The notes under the pieces: model-generated
Seen by the model: only the letters and a program-made list of their open reading frames with translations
What the model was told of the DNA's origin: nothing
Database searches by the model: none
Part shown: positions 52,074 through 59,660 of the stretch, piece after piece
How positions within the stretch are numbered: the stretch's first letter is position 1
Layout of the letters: each line of letters starts with the position of its first letter
Program-made: the position numbers and the translations under genes
NCBI RefSeq assembly: GCF_000469135.2
Contig: NZ_CP048117.1
Location: forward strand, 2,703,501-2,767,500
Source of the DNA: Bacillus sp. SB49
GTDB taxonomy: Bacteria > Bacillota > Bacilli > Bacillales > Halobacillaceae
Length of the DNA: 64,000 bases
Reading direction: 5' to 3'

Positions 52074-52916
52074 TCAGACCGTAACTGCTGCTTGTTGTTT
52101 GCGCGCTTCCGCCTGGGCTTGTTTGATAAGACAGCGGCCCTTTCCGTGCGGGATACACATCGGTGTGCCGAACAACGGATCTTCTCTGACATCACACGTC
52201 ATCTCAAATACGTGCTGCATCATTTCACAGGAAACGACTTCTTCCGGCTTTCCTTGAGAATACACCGTTTTATCTTTGACAGCGATGATATGGTCGGCAT
52301 AACGACAGGCAAGGTTGATATCATGGAGCACCATGACGACCGTCCGGCCTTTATCCTGATTCAAGTCGAACAGCAGATCTAAAATCTCAATCTGGTGAGT
52401 CATATCCAGATAGGTAGTCGGTTCATCAAGCAGAAGCGTATCGGTGTCTTGAGCCAATGTCATGGCAATCCACGCACGCTGCCGTTGTCCACCGGAAAGA
52501 GAATCGACGGTACGATCCTTCAATTCCGTTAAATTCGTATCTTCTAATGCCGTCATCACTGCATGTTCATCGTCTTTCGACCAACGCTTTCCGAAGCCCT
52601 GGTATGGATAGCGGCCCTGTTTAACAAGCTGATACACAGTCAAACCTTCCGGAGTCGTTGGACTTTGCGGAAGAATCGCCATCTTCTTGGCAACCTCTTT
52701 TGTCCGCATTTTTGCGATATCCTTACTATCAAGGATGACTTCGCCTGATTTCGGTTTCAGTAACCGCGCCATTGACCGGAGCAGAGTGGACTTCCCGCAC
52801 CCGTTCCCACCGATGAGTACCGTCACTTTTCCTTTAGGGATTTTCACATCCAAAGAATCGATAATGATTGAGTCGCCATATCCTAATGTCAAGTTATTTG
52901 CAAACAAGGTATCCAT
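52074..52916 (-). CDS. iron-siderophore ABC transporter ATP-binding protein
   Basis: Cytoplasmic ATPase of the FecE/FhuC/YusV type. The ATG at 52916 (AAAGGAGAG in front) gives MDTLFANNLTLGYGD; length 280. Walker A GGNGCGKST is near residue 35, the signature LSGGQRQRAWIA near 135, Walker B DEPTTYLD near 160 and the H-loop LHDINLACRYADH near 190. A C-terminal extension with DPLFGTPMCIPHGKGRC is typical of YusV. No permease or binding protein lies nearby, so it probably serves several transporters, as YusV does in B. subtilis. A Fur box lies upstream. Confidence 0.93.
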   Translation of the reverse strand: MDTLFANNLTLGYGDSIIIDSLDVKIPKGKVTVLIGGNGCGKSTLLRSMARLLKPKSGEVILDSKDIAKMRTKEVAKKMAILPQSPTTPEGLTVYQLVKQGRYPYQGFGKRWSKDDEHAVMTALEDTNLTELKDRTVDSLSGGQRQRAWIAMTLAQDTDTLLLDEPTTYLDMTHQIEILDLLFDLNQDKGRTVVMVLHDINLACRYADHIIAVKDKTVYSQGKPEEVVSCEMMQHVFEMTCDVREDPLFGTPMCIPHGKGRCLIKQAQAEARKQQAAVTV

Positions 52917-52998
52917 AGTCGATCTCTCCTTTGTTATCACACATTCCAACGCCGTCATCTATATTCAATCATGGAATTCCGAGTTTTCTCTACTTTCT

Positions 52999-53027
52999 AG
53001 TTTATGGGCTCTATCGATTGCTGTCAA
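52999..53027 (-). promoter_or_regulatory. promoter of the siderophore ATPase gene
   Basis: On the minus strand TTGACA (53022-53027), 17-base spacer, TAAACT (52999-53004); leader about 75 bases. Confidence 0.8.
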
Positions 53028-53033
53028 TGAATT

Positions 53034-53048
53034 TGAGAATCATTTTCA
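53034..53048. promoter_or_regulatory. Fur box
   Basis: TGAGAATCATTTTCA matches the Bacillus 7-1-7 Fur site TGATAAT-N-ATTATCA with two mismatches. It lies six bases upstream of the -35 box of the siderophore ATPase promoter, fitting iron-dependent repression. Confidence 0.82.
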
Positions 53049-53097
53049 TTACACACTTGAAAATAATATGCAGGATGCCTCTGTGAAAGAACTCTTC

Positions 53098-53628
53098 TTA
53101 TCCGAGAAAAAGCGCGCCGTAACCAAGTGCACCTGCAATGACCAACGCAGGGTGGACTTTCCACCGTTCCAAAAGCAGAAAGCTCGCTGCTATCAGAAAA
53201 ATAGTTTGGAAAAGCCCCGCCCCTTCATAAGAATTCACAAAAAAATCATACGTAATTATTCCGAGCAATACAGCGATCGTCGGTCTCACCAGCATAGTCA
53301 TCCGCTTTACGCGTGGTGATTCTTTGTATTTATACAAAATTCCAAGCAGTGCGATCATTAGAATCATGGACGGCCCTACTGTGGCTGCAATTCCGATGAC
53401 GGCACCGAGAACCCCGCCCTGTTCATATCCGATGTAACCTGCCATTTTTGTCGCAATAGGTCCGGGCAATGCATTCCCCATAGCCAATATTTCACTGAAC
53501 TCCCTAACCTCATACCAACCATAACGATCCACTACTTCATTCTCCACCAAAGGGATGGAAGACGGTCCACCGCCGTATCCTAGAATCCCCGGTATGAAAA
53601 AGGCGACAAATATCTTCCAATAGATCAT
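53098..53628 (-). CDS. short-chain chromate (CHR) family transporter, subunit 2
   Basis: A 176-residue single-domain CHR protein with about five hydrophobic helices. The CHR motif GYGGGPSSIPLVENEVVD is near residue 18 and ALPGPIATKMAGYIGY near 53. Short CHR proteins usually work as pairs; the partner gene overlaps it by 4 bases. ChrA-type proteins export chromate, but the true substrate of Bacillus pairs is not known. It is the last gene in line after the urate genes; no terminator is visible behind it. Confidence 0.9.
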   Translation of the reverse strand: MIYWKIFVAFFIPGILGYGGGPSSIPLVENEVVDRYGWYEVREFSEILAMGNALPGPIATKMAGYIGYEQGGVLGAVIGIAATVGPSMILMIALLGILYKYKESPRVKRMTMLVRPTIAVLLGIITYDFFVNSYEGAGLFQTIFLIAASFLLLERWKVHPALVIAGALGYGALFLG

Positions 53629-54185
53629 GATGCACCCTCCTTCGATTTTTGCTTCCCTTTACCGGTCAGTGCCGCTACTAACAGAATGGCAATGATAATT
53701 CCCGGGTGTACGCCCAGCGGCCGCAAAAGGAGGAGCGTGCCACATGCAAGCAAACCTGTCATTAGATAACCAAGTCCATTTGCTGCTTTCTGTAGAAACT
53801 GCCAAGTCAGAACGGCAAGCATCACACCGACAACCGGTATGACCGCCTGGGTCATCCCCTGCACCCATGCTTTGTCTTTAAAAGAAGAAAGCGAAGTCAA
53901 CAGCACAATCATCAAAACAATGGTGGGGAGAATGGTAGCTAGAATGGCATTGGTCAGCCCCAGCGTTCCTTTTACCCGAAAACCGATATAGCCGGCCATT
54001 TTAGTCGCAATGGGTCCAGGCAGCGTATTCGCAAGAGCGAGAAGATCACCAAATTCATCATCATTCATCCATTTATACTTTTCAACGACCTCTTTATGTA
54101 CGAGCGGTATAGAAGACGGCCCCCCGCCATAGCCGAGGATACCTACTCGGAAGAATGCGAGGAAGATTTGAAGCTGTATTCTCAT
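53625..54185 (-). CDS. short-chain chromate (CHR) family transporter, subunit 1
   Basis: A 186-residue CHR half-protein with GYGGGPSSIPLVHKEVV near residue 18 and TLPGPIATKMAGYIGF near 53, about 45% identical by eye to its partner at those motifs. It lies 18 bases after the gamma-glutamyltransferase-like gene on the same strand, so it appears to be part of the urate-degradation transcript. This context could mean it carries an organic or inorganic anion from that pathway; that is inference. Confidence 0.9.
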   Translation of the reverse strand: MRIQLQIFLAFFRVGILGYGGGPSSIPLVHKEVVEKYKWMNDDEFGDLLALANTLPGPIATKMAGYIGFRVKGTLGLTNAILATILPTIVLMIVLLTSLSSFKDKAWVQGMTQAVIPVVGVMLAVLTWQFLQKAANGLGYLMTGLLACGTLLLLRPLGVHPGIIIAILLVAALTGKGKQKSKEGAS

Positions 54186-54203
54186 TTCCCTTCCCCCTTC
54201 CCT

Positions 54204-55817
54204 TTACCAGGCCGCGACAGAACCGTCGGTCCGGGATTCTGTTCCTCCGTATAACGTGCCGGTCTCCGAATCTCTCCAGATGATCTGCCCACGTCCGAAC
54301 GATGTTCTGTCTTCCATCACTTCTATCTCATGGCCCCGTGCGCGCAATGCCTCCAATGCCTCTAATGGAAAATCACTCTCTACCAGCACATTCCTGCCGG
54401 TTTTCCATTGCCAGCGGGGTGCATCAAGAGAGGCTTGGGGGTTCAGGTGGAAATCGATCATATTCATAATGACCTGGACATGCCCCTGCGGCTGCATGAA
54501 CTCTCCCATGACACCGAACGGCCCCACTGCCTGCCCCTTACATGTCAGGAAACCGGGAATGATCGTGTGGTAACTTCGCTTTCCACCCTCCAGGCAGTTG
54601 GGGTGATCGGGGTCAAAAGAGAAATTACGACCGCGATTTTGAAGTGCAATTCCTGTTCCTGGAACGACAAGTCCGGATCCAAATCCGTTATAGTTGCTCT
54701 GTATGAAAGAAACCATGTTTCCTTCTTCATCTGCTGTTGCTAAATAAACCGTTCCACCCGTCGATGGATTTCCAGGTGCCGGCAAAGCGGCCTTAGCACC
54801 GATTTCTCCTCTTCTACTATCTGCATATGCTTCACTCAGGAGTTCATCAACATCAACTCTCATTGAATGTTTCTCAGCAATATAGTGACCACCGTCTGCA
54901 AAGGCAAGCTTCATTGCCTCAATCTGCTTATGGAACGTGCTGCCGCTGTCTCTCTCTTCAAATGAGAATCCGTCCAACAAACGAAGGGCCATCAAAGCGA
55001 CGATTCCCTGTCCGTTCGGAGGCATCTCCCATACCTCATACCCCCGGTACGGGACAGACACGGGGTCCACCCATTCCGGCTTGTAACCGGAGAGGTCCTC
55101 TTTCGTAAGGAAACCACCGCACTGTTCAGAGAATGCCGCTATACGGTCAGCAAGTTCGCCGGTATAAAAATCAGCCCCCTCCGTTTCAGCTATGGCGGCA
55201 AGTGTCGCAGCGTGGTCTGTCGACTGCCATGTATCGCCGGCTTTCGGAACCTTTCCTCCCGGTGCAAAGGTATCAAACCAAGAAGAGAATTCTTCCCTCG
55301 TCAACTCATGCTTATACCGTTCATATGCCCTGTTCCACAGCTTGCTCACGATGGGAGAGACTGCAAACCCTTCTTTTGCATATGCAATTGCCGGCTCAAG
55401 AAGTTCCCGAAATGGAAGCTTTCCGAACTTTTTCGAAAGTTCCACCCACGCCCCGGGAGCACCAGGTACCGTCACAGGCATCCAGCCATATTGCGGCATC
55501 TCTTCATACCCAAGAGCTTTCATTTTATTAATCGATATGCCTGAAGGGGCGGGACCGCTCCCGTTCAGCCCGTGCAGTTTTCCATTTATCCAGACTAACG
55601 CGAAGGCATCACCGCCGATACCGTTCGATGTCGGTTCGACAACTGTCAAGGCAGCAGCAGATGCGATCGCTGCATCGACAGCGTTCCCCCCTTTCTTCAA
55701 TATATCCAACCCGATTTGAGCCGCAAGCGGTTGAGATGTTGCCACCATCCCTTTCCTGGCCGTTGTGCTCACACGACGGGATTGATATGGGTAATGCAAG
55801 TGATTGATTTTCGCCAT
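54204..55817 (-). CDS. gamma-glutamyltransferase-family Ntn hydrolase, possible oxamate amidohydrolase
   Basis: 537 residues of the gamma-glutamyltransferase fold. The ATG at 55817 has AAAGGGTGG in front. No signal peptide is seen, unlike secreted Ggt. KGMVATSQPLAAQIGLDILK near residue 22 and PTSNGIGGDAFALVW near 62 are N-terminal family motifs. The autocleavage region NPSTGGTVYLATADEEGNM near 348 holds the candidate nucleophile threonine. The neighbours are uricase, HIU hydrolase and UraD, and HpxW (oxamate amidohydrolase) of the Klebsiella hpx system is a member of this family, so that role is a good guess. A YwrD-like peptidase is the alternative. Confidence 0.75.
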   Translation of the reverse strand: MAKINHLHYPYQSRRVSTTARKGMVATSQPLAAQIGLDILKKGGNAVDAAIASAAALTVVEPTSNGIGGDAFALVWINGKLHGLNGSGPAPSGISINKMKALGYEEMPQYGWMPVTVPGAPGAWVELSKKFGKLPFRELLEPAIAYAKEGFAVSPIVSKLWNRAYERYKHELTREEFSSWFDTFAPGGKVPKAGDTWQSTDHAATLAAIAETEGADFYTGELADRIAAFSEQCGGFLTKEDLSGYKPEWVDPVSVPYRGYEVWEMPPNGQGIVALMALRLLDGFSFEERDSGSTFHKQIEAMKLAFADGGHYIAEKHSMRVDVDELLSEAYADSRRGEIGAKAALPAPGNPSTGGTVYLATADEEGNMVSFIQSNYNGFGSGLVVPGTGIALQNRGRNFSFDPDHPNCLEGGKRSYHTIIPGFLTCKGQAVGPFGVMGEFMQPQGHVQVIMNMIDFHLNPQASLDAPRWQWKTGRNVLVESDFPLEALEALRARGHEIEVMEDRTSFGRGQIIWRDSETGTLYGGTESRTDGSVAAW

Positions 55818-55855
55818 TCTTTCCACCCTTTCTTTTTTCTATGAACAGACAGAAA

Positions 55856-55881
55856 GGAAATGACGGAATTCCGCCATTTCC
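55856..55881 (-). other. stem-loop between pucM and the gamma-GT-like gene
   Basis: GGAAATG-A-CGGAATTCCG-C-CATTTCC: an inverted repeat of 7 + 5 bases with one mismatch, four bases after the pucM stop. The tract that follows (TTTCTGTC) is a weak T-run, so partial termination or message protection is possible. Confidence 0.5.
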
Positions 55882-55884
55882 TGA

Positions 55885-56232
55885 TCAGCTTCCTCTGTAA
55901 ACCTGATAACCAAACGGTGAGACGAGGAGCGGTACATGGTAATGATCTTCCCCTGCTTCCACTCCGAATCGAACCGGGATCGTTTGCAGGAACGGCTGTC
56001 CGTCTACGCCCCTCTCTTTAAAATAGTCCCCTATATGAAAAACAAGTTCATACGTTCCGTCATGCAACGAGCCCTCTTCCACAATTGGAGCATCCAGACG
56101 CCCGTCTTCATTCGTATAATCCGTTTTTAAATGAAAGTATTCCCCGTCTCGAATTTCCAGACAGTCAATTTTCACTCGGGATGCGGGTTTCCCATCAGCA
56201 AGATTAAGTACATGCGTAGTCAGTGATGCCAT
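55885..56232 (-). CDS. pucM: 5-hydroxyisourate hydrolase
   Basis: Transthyretin-like enzyme that opens 5-hydroxyisourate, the product of uricase, to OHCU. It has 115 residues. The N-terminal THVLNLADGKPAS holds the catalytic histidine (His7), and the protein ends with the diagnostic YRGS. HYHVPLLVSPFGYQ near residue 97 is also conserved. It lies 12 bases after uricase. Confidence 0.97.
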   Translation of the reverse strand: MASLTTHVLNLADGKPASRVKIDCLEIRDGEYFHLKTDYTNEDGRLDAPIVEEGSLHDGTYELVFHIGDYFKERGVDGQPFLQTIPVRFGVEAGEDHYHVPLLVSPFGYQVYRGS

Positions 56233-56244
56233 CAGTTAAACTCC

Positions 56245-57225
56245 TTACGTATGCATCCGTGCTTCGGATACGGTAGTTTCTTCGGAACCAAGATCAGCTT
56301 TTGTTACGTGGAATACCTGAAAACCATAAGGCGGACGGGGCTCCGTATAGACTTTCCCCTCAGACCCCTCGATTTCCTCTACTACGGCCTCCCACGTCCG
56401 GTTCTGGGATTCAAAGGTCACGTCCTTCAGCTGCGGGAAACGTTCGAGAATACGGCAGCCGATCCTGTAGATGAGGTTTTGGATCGATGGTGTCTGGAGT
56501 TCGTGAAACACACTGGAAGCAATATCCCTGATTTGTTCGGCGGCAACGTATAATGGAGGTTTCCCACCATAGGCATCTGCAACATTTTCATAACCCCAGT
56601 GAATGTTCAGGTAAATGAATAACGGTCGGTTGCTGTCTTCCGGAAGCGTCGTATACTCATCACGAATGTACCCCGTAAATGAATTTCCCTTTACTTTGAT
56701 CAATTGAAGGTCGGTCAGAGAGCTGCGTTGTTTGTTTATGACCGTTCCACCGTCTGCTGTACGGATAAATTCCGTCGAAGCGGATACCCGCTCATTCCGG
56801 GAATGCTTGAAAACGACATCGCTCTTACTCCTGCCGTCAGAAAGGGATCGTGCTGAGGTCTGCTCAAAAGGGATTTCTTCCCCTGACATTTCCACCCGCT
56901 CAAAGTGGGGATACCGATCCAGGAAAGCCTTGGCTGCGTAAGCAAGGAATCCCTCCGTCGTTGCTCCTTCGTAGGTGGCAAGGTGCCTTAGAATGAAGTT
57001 TTTCATAGAATCCGTCGCGACAACTTTTGAATTATCCCCTTCGGTAAAAGAGGATAAAAATTCCTTCCCTCCGACAGATACGCTTGCATTGAGGCCGTAC
57101 ACGACATTGTCACGGCCACTGAAGTCCGATTCCGGGATTTCCTTTACTCCTTCGAGCGGTTTCATATAGGTGCGGTAAGCAAAGACATCTTTTTTCCCAT
57201 AATACATTAAGCGGTCATTATCCAT
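56245..57225 (-). CDS. pucL: urate oxidase (uricase)
   Basis: Cofactor-free oxidase that turns urate into 5-hydroxyisourate and hydrogen peroxide. The protein has 326 residues with the two tandem T-fold domains. The catalytic lysine region (YGKKDVFAYRTY) is near residue 9, the catalytic threonine is in VVATDSMKNF near 69, and the C-terminal half has VTFESQNRTWE near 283. In B. subtilis PucL is fused to an OHCU decarboxylase; here that domain is a separate gene 12 bases upstream. Confidence 0.97.
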   Translation of the reverse strand: MDNDRLMYYGKKDVFAYRTYMKPLEGVKEIPESDFSGRDNVVYGLNASVSVGGKEFLSSFTEGDNSKVVATDSMKNFILRHLATYEGATTEGFLAYAAKAFLDRYPHFERVEMSGEEIPFEQTSARSLSDGRSKSDVVFKHSRNERVSASTEFIRTADGGTVINKQRSSLTDLQLIKVKGNSFTGYIRDEYTTLPEDSNRPLFIYLNIHWGYENVADAYGGKPPLYVAAEQIRDIASSVFHELQTPSIQNLIYRIGCRILERFPQLKDVTFESQNRTWEAVVEEIEGSEGKVYTEPRPPYGFQVFHVTKADLGSEETTVSEARMHT

Positions 57226-57237
57226 TGAATCTCTCCT

Positions 57238-57735
57238 CTATTCTTCTATTTTGTCTATAAGACGAAAGGAAGCGATCGCATAGACTTCTTCCAGCGCCTT
57301 CTGAAATTCCGCTCGTCTGTCATTAGCAACCCGCGTTCGCAATGCGGCGTGAATCTCAGTTTTACGTTTTCCCTTCACCGCAAAAATGAAAGGAAACTGA
57401 AAACGCTGCTGATAGATTTCATTCAGATGATGGAAACTCCTGAATTCTTCTTCTGTTAAATCTCTCAGTCCCGCCTCTTCTTGTTCAGAAACAGATTGAC
57501 TGCTCATTTTAATGTTTGCACCCAAGTCGGGGTGAGAACGGATAAGCTCCAGCTGTTCCGTTTGAGGAGAATCAGCCACGATTCCGACCATTTTCTCATG
57601 AAGGTCTTTCAGGGAGGTGAAAGGCCTGAACTTGACTGCTTTCTTCGCCACCCACGGGGAGCTTTCGAACACTCCACCGAGCTCCTGGATAAATTGCTCG
57701 TCATTCCAATCATTCAATTCTTGTAATCGGACCAT
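57238..57735 (-). CDS. uraD: OHCU decarboxylase
   Basis: Converts 2-oxo-4-hydroxy-4-carboxy-5-ureidoimidazoline to S-allantoin. The ATG at 57735 has GGAGGAGG in front and gives MVRLQELNDW; length 165. The catalytic histidine is in LIRSHPDLG near residue 63, and YQQRFQFPFIFAVKGK near 108 is the family signature. It starts the minus-strand enzyme block uraD-pucL-pucM, 93 bases after pucR, without a terminator between. Confidence 0.95.
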   Translation of the reverse strand: MVRLQELNDWNDEQFIQELGGVFESSPWVAKKAVKFRPFTSLKDLHEKMVGIVADSPQTEQLELIRSHPDLGANIKMSSQSVSEQEEAGLRDLTEEEFRSFHHLNEIYQQRFQFPFIFAVKGKRKTEIHAALRTRVANDRRAEFQKALEEVYAIASFRLIDKIEE

Positions 57736-57828
57736 CGCTTCCTCCTCCACCATGCTTTATTTACCTGAATTTTACTTAATATTCTGACAAAAGTCATTAT
57801 GCAGCATCCACAAGTTTCACACACAATT

Positions 57829-59466
57829 TTAATCATAGTAACTAAATTCAGGCGCCTCTAGTAAGTGTCTGATTCGTAGTGCAAGTCGAAGACGGATGGT
57901 GACCTCTGAATCCGATACACGTTCCCCCAGCAGCTCTTCACATTTCTCAAGACGATACACCACTGTATTTCTGTGAACGTACAGCCGTTTTGCCGTTTCA
58001 GAGATTTGACAATGTGTTTCAAGAAAAACAAACAAAGTCTGAAGCAGCGTCTCTTCTTTATCCATCCCCCTGGAGAGCAAAGGCTTCAGGGAATGAGCGC
58101 AGAACTCCTGTAGATCTTCCCGGGGAATAATGCGCAGCAATTCTTCGATATCTTTCGTTTGATAGAGTTGAATAAACCCGTGCTTCCCGGCTAACGTTCC
58201 CGTCTTCATAGCTCTCTCAGCTTCCTTGAAGGCATTCTTCACCTGCAGAAGCCCCCTCGCAATATTGCTGACTCCAAAAGACAAAGAACGTTGAAAACGC
58301 TGTTCTATTTTCTTTTGAACCAAACCCAGGGAGGACCGGGCATAGGCATTAATATTTTCCACCGTGTCCTTCACTTCAAAGATGAGGACACACAGATCCC
58401 CCTTCGTGAATAAATGAGTGGATGAAGAAAGCCGGATTACTTCATCTTCCATATATTCATAGATGGCATCGATCGCTCTCTGATTCTGAGTATAGCTCCC
58501 TTCAGCAAGACTCCCATCTACTTTTCCTGCTGCACATATGTAATTCGCTTCCCTCTCCAGCGAGAATTCTTTCGCTCTGCTTACGACTTCATCATCGGAA
58601 TGGTATAAACCCTCTGTGAAATGGAAAAAGAAATCATTCTTTACCCGTTTGGAGTACTGCTTCAGTGCATTTTCCTTTACGAGTTCAAAAGAAATGACGT
58701 TGACAGCCTGTTCAATGGTAAGCATCTTACCATGATCGGTCGGATGAAGTTCCCCCATGACAAGGAGGTACCCTGCTCTTTTCTCGTGTGTATGAACGAC
58801 AAACACAGAGTAACACTCCCGATCAGACACGATGGAAAAACTGAAGAACGGAGTATCCGGAAAATAAGCAGAAAAATCTTTGAAATACAGCTCTCCAATC
58901 CCTTTTTTCAATCGTGTGCTGACATTTGAATAAGCGATCGGCTTCGCATAAGGATCAAGCAGAACAACTGGATGGTCGATCGTTTCTGCAATGTTCCTCA
59001 TCAATCCCTCCATCCCCTTGCCTCTCATCACATGATCGGTAAAGCGCTTATGCGTCTCCAATGCTTCCTTCAATTCATTGGTACGCCGGTCGAGAATACT
59101 GCTCAAAATTTCATTGACAATATCCCCAAGAGAATTATCTGCAGGAATTTCAATGATTGGAAACCCGAGACTATCTCCTTCCCGCAATACCTCACCAGGG
59201 ATCTCCTGTAAAAAACGCTTCGTTTTAATTCCGAGTGCAGCACATCCCTGACTATCCATATGTCGAACGAGGTCTACGAGCTCCGCAGGATTTTTCCGAA
59301 CATGATAGGCAGTCGTGACAAGCATTTCATCCTGTTTCAAAAAGCGCGCGATGTCAGGTGCATCCATCATATTGACATGGAGCACTTCCCGGTCGATCCC
59401 CGTGACACCGGCAATCACTCTGCTGCCGCTCAACGCCGGAACATCTAAAACATTTTTTACTTTCAA
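57829..59466 (-). CDS. pucR: PucR-type purine catabolism regulator
   Basis: Transcription regulator of 545 residues; PucR of B. subtilis activates purine-degradation genes and responds to allantoin-type intermediates. The start is a TTG at 59466 with AGGGGG in front. The N-terminal PucR ligand domain covers about 1-125, a GGDEF-like middle region follows, and the C-terminal HTH (about 480-540) has CQISETAKRLYVHRNTVVYR. It sits between the two divergent enzyme blocks and probably controls both. Confidence 0.93.
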   Translation of the reverse strand: MKVKNVLDVPALSGSRVIAGVTGIDREVLHVNMMDAPDIARFLKQDEMLVTTAYHVRKNPAELVDLVRHMDSQGCAALGIKTKRFLQEIPGEVLREGDSLGFPIIEIPADNSLGDIVNEILSSILDRRTNELKEALETHKRFTDHVMRGKGMEGLMRNIAETIDHPVVLLDPYAKPIAYSNVSTRLKKGIGELYFKDFSAYFPDTPFFSFSIVSDRECYSVFVVHTHEKRAGYLLVMGELHPTDHGKMLTIEQAVNVISFELVKENALKQYSKRVKNDFFFHFTEGLYHSDDEVVSRAKEFSLEREANYICAAGKVDGSLAEGSYTQNQRAIDAIYEYMEDEVIRLSSSTHLFTKGDLCVLIFEVKDTVENINAYARSSLGLVQKKIEQRFQRSLSFGVSNIARGLLQVKNAFKEAERAMKTGTLAGKHGFIQLYQTKDIEELLRIIPREDLQEFCAHSLKPLLSRGMDKEETLLQTLFVFLETHCQISETAKRLYVHRNTVVYRLEKCEELLGERVSDSEVTIRLRLALRIRHLLEAPEFSYYD

Positions 59467-59496
59467 ACGAGTATCCCCCTAACTATTATTGCGTAC

Positions 59497-59502
59497 ATTT
59501 TA
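59497..59502 (-). promoter_or_regulatory. possible extended -10 of pucR
   Basis: Minus-strand TGATAAAAT (TG-N-TAAAAT) 31 bases before the pucR start; the -35 region is poor. Confidence 0.45.
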
Positions 59503-59560
59503 TCACAAATTTCTGATAATTTATTGATGTTGCACAAATAAATGAGCAAAATCCTACATA

Positions 59561-59572
59561 ATTGCCAATGAT
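59561..59572. promoter_or_regulatory. candidate PucR-binding site
   Basis: Plus-strand ATTGCCAATGAT resembles the inverse of the B. subtilis PucR motif WWWCNTTGGTTAA in its CCAA-N-G core but not in the outer TTAA. It lies 15 bases upstream of the pucF -35 box, in the divergent control region. Confidence 0.35.
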
Positions 59573-59586
59573 GTTCTTCCTGTCTA

Positions 59587-59614
59587 TTGATACACTTACA
59601 ACTACTATTATGGT
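59587..59614 (+). promoter_or_regulatory. probable promoter of pucF-pucG-pucH
   Basis: TTGATA (59587-59592), 16-base spacer, TATGGT (59609-59614), about 46 bases before the pucF start. Confidence 0.5.
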
Positions 59615-59660
59615 TACAGGACCTTTCCTGTCTCCATTACCAGACAAAGGATGGATAGGA

